Positions 61,001 to 64,000 of a stretch of DNA of 64,000 nucleotides are shown piece after piece. Origin of the DNA: Mauremys mutica (Eukaryota > Chordata > Testudines > Geoemydidae); NCBI RefSeq assembly GCF_020497125.1, contig NC_059081.1:16649105-16713104 (forward strand), in the 5' to 3' direction. Under the pieces are notes generated by a model. It worked only from the letters and a program-made list of their open reading frames with translations, was not told the origin of the DNA and did not search any database. A program made the translations under genes and the position numbers. The first letter of the stretch is position 1, and the number at the start of each line of letters is the position of its first letter.

Positions 61001-61654
61001 TTTCCACAAAATGTCCTCATTCCTACTTTCAAGACTTTCATAACTTTGTAATAAAAGTTCTCTCTCTAACACTGATCAAAATGCAATGTTTTCTGCTCTG
61101 GAAAAGTAATTCCAAATTTTGAACTTTTATTAAGGTTCTGTTAAAAAGCCTTAGAGGTCTGGACTGAAGGTGTTTTATTGAACGCTTTTTCTTTAAAGTA
61201 TCTTTTGGAGGATGGACAAACTGGATTGGAAATAATCAAGGGCAGCCACCCAGTTGGTGTAAATTGTCAGCTTCACTGCTTCAAGGGCTCCCTGAATCTT
61301 TTTTTGTCTGCTTCTATAAATGAAGATTCTGAAGTGTTCAATTAACTCTTTTTCTCCCAACTTTTTGTTAAGGTCCTCGAAGACCCAACGTAGAGTGAGA
61401 AAACCTAATCTTGTGGAATTTCCAGCCCAAGGCTAATTACCTCATGGAAACACTTATGCACTTTCCCATAATTACAGGACAGTAAACATTTGCAGGATTG
61501 GACCACAATTTTGCAAACCCAAAGCCTTGAATAAGCATCCCAACTTTGGCTGTTTATCTGAGCCAGACCCAAATTCAGCATCTTTAAGGTTTAATTGTCC
61601 TGTTCCAGTGGTTCTAATAAGAGGTTTATTCTATAGGTTACAGGATTAAGACTA

Positions 61655-61805
61655 CTGGATTAAGCGAAGAACTGGGACTCAGGAATTCATGATATTTAGC
61701 CTATACTCATTTCTGACTGCAGTATGGACTTGAATATGTCACTTAACTCTCTGCTTCCCCATCTGTAAAACAAATATAGTGATATTTATCACAAAGGAGT
61801 GCTGT
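61655..61805 (+). repeat. MIR-like SINE
   Basis: agaactgggactcaggaatt..gaatatgtcacttaactctc..tgcttccccatctgtaaaac..caaaggagtgctgtgag follows the MIR consensus order. Confidence 0.75.
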
Positions 61806-62094
61806 GAGTAGAACTGGGAAAATAGTGGAAAAATCGATTCTCTAACTTATTCCCTAAATCTGATTCACTATTTGATTCAACCAAGCAAGGTGCCTTTTTA
61901 AAATTCCCTTTTCCATGAACATTCAAATAGCTGGGTTTTTTCCTCAGCTTAATGATGGAGCTTCTGTTCATGTGCACAAGTCTATTCAGATGCAGATATG
62001 CACATTCACACCAGAAGTCTTTGCTTGATGACCCCATGTATAAAAACTGGCGTTGAGGTTTTGGGAATGAGGATATTAGAAGGAAGAGACTGGG

Positions 62095-62162
62095 GGTATG
62101 TCTACACTTAGAATGCTGCAGCAGCACAGCTGTAGTGCTTCAGTGGAGACATTACCTCTCTG
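62095..62162. repeat. MITE fragment (family of 12407)
   Basis: gtatgtctacacttagaatg..ctgcagcagcacagctgtag..tgcttcagtggagacattacct is close to the left part of the element at 12407-12638; the rest is missing. Confidence 0.65.
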
Positions 62163-64000
62163 TCCCTTAAGGAAGGCCATATGTCAGGTTACTGTCACGT
62201 AACTCCCAAGGACTGGTTTACAGAATAGCATTTAAGGTGTCCTTTAAAAAACAAGGTTATATTCTTCCTCAGGTACATGTACAATATCTGAAGTCCATAG
62301 ACAAATGTACAGTATGCACAAGCCCTATGTACACTGGAGGTGGACATATAAGGAAGAATTTTAGTCAACAGAAAATAAAAGGAAACTTGAAAAGGATACG
62401 CATCAGTTTTTAAAACAATAGAATACTAAAGTTTAAAATCCAAACTCTACAAAATGGGTGTAGAATAAAAACAATTCATATCAATGACTTTGTAGTTGAG
62501 AAAGACTAAAGAGTGGACATCTCTCTGAGATTTCTAAAGTGCTGTTATTAATTCAAGATGTCATTATCCTGATATGCTGGTTTCCATACTTCAAATGCAG
62601 TCAGCAAGAGTTTAATTCATAACGTTCAAGATGCCCTTGTATTCCACACAGGACACAGACAAATCACCACTCCTCCCAGTATCCTGACAAAGGTGAGTGA
62701 CTAATGAAACAAGGCTTGCTCACGTTTAGAGACAGAAATTAATTTTAATACCATCTAAAAATGCAAAAAAATGAGAGTTAAGTCTAGCAATATGCTGCAA
62801 AATGTTTAACAACAAAGGTAACTTTTCCCTTCAGCCTGCTCTTATCAAGAAAGAAGACAGGTGGTAATTTAAGAGTTAAAGCACTAATGGACTCTTCAGT
62901 TTCATTGAGCATCTATGTGCTGATTTTATCTTGCAATACAGTATTTCACATCCTCAGCAAAGTCAATAGAGATTTAGTCAATAGTGTCACAGCCTTTGGA
63001 TGAGGATCTGAATTTTACCAGTATCAAACCATCATTACAGAGGATAGGTCATATGGGAAAGAAAGGAGCACATTAGTAAAATTCAATACAAAAAGATTGG
63101 GTTGTTTGACTAGCTGTTTCATGACTCATTATGGATCACATTTCACTTTAACTACTACCCCATCTCTTCTTACTACTGTGCAATATATATAATAGTATAC
63201 TAAGTATACAGAATATATGCCAGGGAAATGATTTGTTTTGTAATAGATGGCAGCACAAAATCTTATAGAATAATCTTGTGTGTTAAAATCACTTAACATA
63301 ACTTTAGTTGGATTCATCTGGTGAGAATATATGAAGTTTAATTTAAAATCTCTAGCAAATCACACTGACTTGATAAAAGTTTAAAAATCTTAAAATGTAA
63401 TCAAGTATAACCTTTACTGGCATAGACATCTTTAGATAATAGAGCCATAGGCTTGATTTTGTTTCACAACCCAAAGTTCTATCACCATGTTATATACAGT
63501 AGTAATGGAAAAAAAGAGATACTAAAATAAGTGAATTTTTCAGGGAAAGTTTCACATATTCATTTCAGTGATGCTACAGGTAAATTAATCCTCTATTTTT
63601 ATTATGTCAGCCATTAATTTCATATATATGCATATACACATATTACACACTATTTTTTAAGCAGCAGGCCTTTGTTTAAATTTCAAAGTATTTTAAGATA
63701 ACCAAAATAAATACTTCATATTTAGCAACATTAGTAATAATGATTATACTTCCATACTGTTTTAGAATTTCAGTAGATTTCTCTTTTACCATAAAGAACA
63801 GAAACCCTCTAAATCTTTGAATCATTTAATTTTATGCATTCTGTTGGAATTTCATTTGGGAGTTATGGAGTGTGAAATATGCACCATGATGAGAAAACAA
63901 TTATCTAGCACACCTGTTGCTTAAGCATATTGTGTTTAAGACAGTCCTGCAATGGCTATTATTTTATTCCGCTGCATAATTTCAATGAGGGGGCTTTAAA

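Larger units (their letters stand above)
51893..64000 (-). other. NCKAP5: Upstream NCKAP5 intron sequence (12.1 kb)
   Basis: Expected to be intron 5' of exon W1, since no coiled-coil exon is found. Contents listed separately: a palindromic repeat (52727-52803), CR1 fragments (54372-54423 and 54578-54776), the hairpin (55002-55094), a MIR (61655-61805) and a MITE piece (62095-62162). 55300-61600 and 62200-64000 show nothing I can support. Confidence 0.6.

Overview
This window is vertebrate nuclear DNA, most likely from a cryptodire (hidden-necked) turtle. It is AT-rich, with split genes, long introns and dense interspersed repeats. The lineage clues are a tRNA-derived SINE of the turtle Cry type (about 37019-37207), CR1 LINEs with the characteristic 3' ends, MIR-like CORE-SINEs, GC-rich non-autonomous hAT elements and a degenerate Harbinger element. 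The species assignment rests on recognising these families by eye, not on a database search.

One protein-coding gene is supported: the 3' two-thirds of NCKAP5 (Nck-associated protein 5) on the minus strand, transcribed from high to low coordinates. Nine exons were placed from splice sites, phase and similarity to the known vertebrate protein: 51788-51892, 48480-48671, 37578-41437 (a 3.86-kb giant exon), 36368-36545, 31120-31195, 9584-9898, 5987-6126, 4142-4271 and 1012-1199. Every junction agrees in phase, and together they give 5184 nt (1728 codons) of uninterrupted reading frame. The 5' exons (the coiled-coil N terminus) lie beyond 64000 or were not found in 51893-64000. Any terminal exon lies to the left of position 1 or was not recognised.

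The rest is intron. 1-9583: small introns with MIR-like SINEs, decayed palindromic MITEs, a 32-bp tandem repeat and a complex inverted-repeat element. 9899-31119: a 21-kb intron holding two hAT elements with perfect 8-bp target duplications, a MITE inserted in a MIR, an old L2-like LINE tail, a 1.9-kb Harbinger relic with remnants of its transposase and accessory protein, a putative solo LTR and two CR1 tails. 31196-37577: a second putative solo LTR and the Cry SINE. 41438-48479: a repeat cluster with another GC-rich hAT copy, a 1.4-kb hAT element carrying a nested GC-rich insertion, a hAT-like fragment and a 2-kb CR1 LINE with reverse-transcriptase coding. 48672-64000: mostly unique AT-rich sequence with CR1 fragments, a MIR and a near-perfect hairpin at about 55002-55094.

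I see no bacterial-type operon, CRISPR array, rRNA or functional tRNA gene. I found no convincing new biological system. The most useful second looks are the conserved C-terminal NCKAP5 exons, the hairpin near 55.0 kb, the internal duplication in the Harbinger relic and the nested hAT elements.
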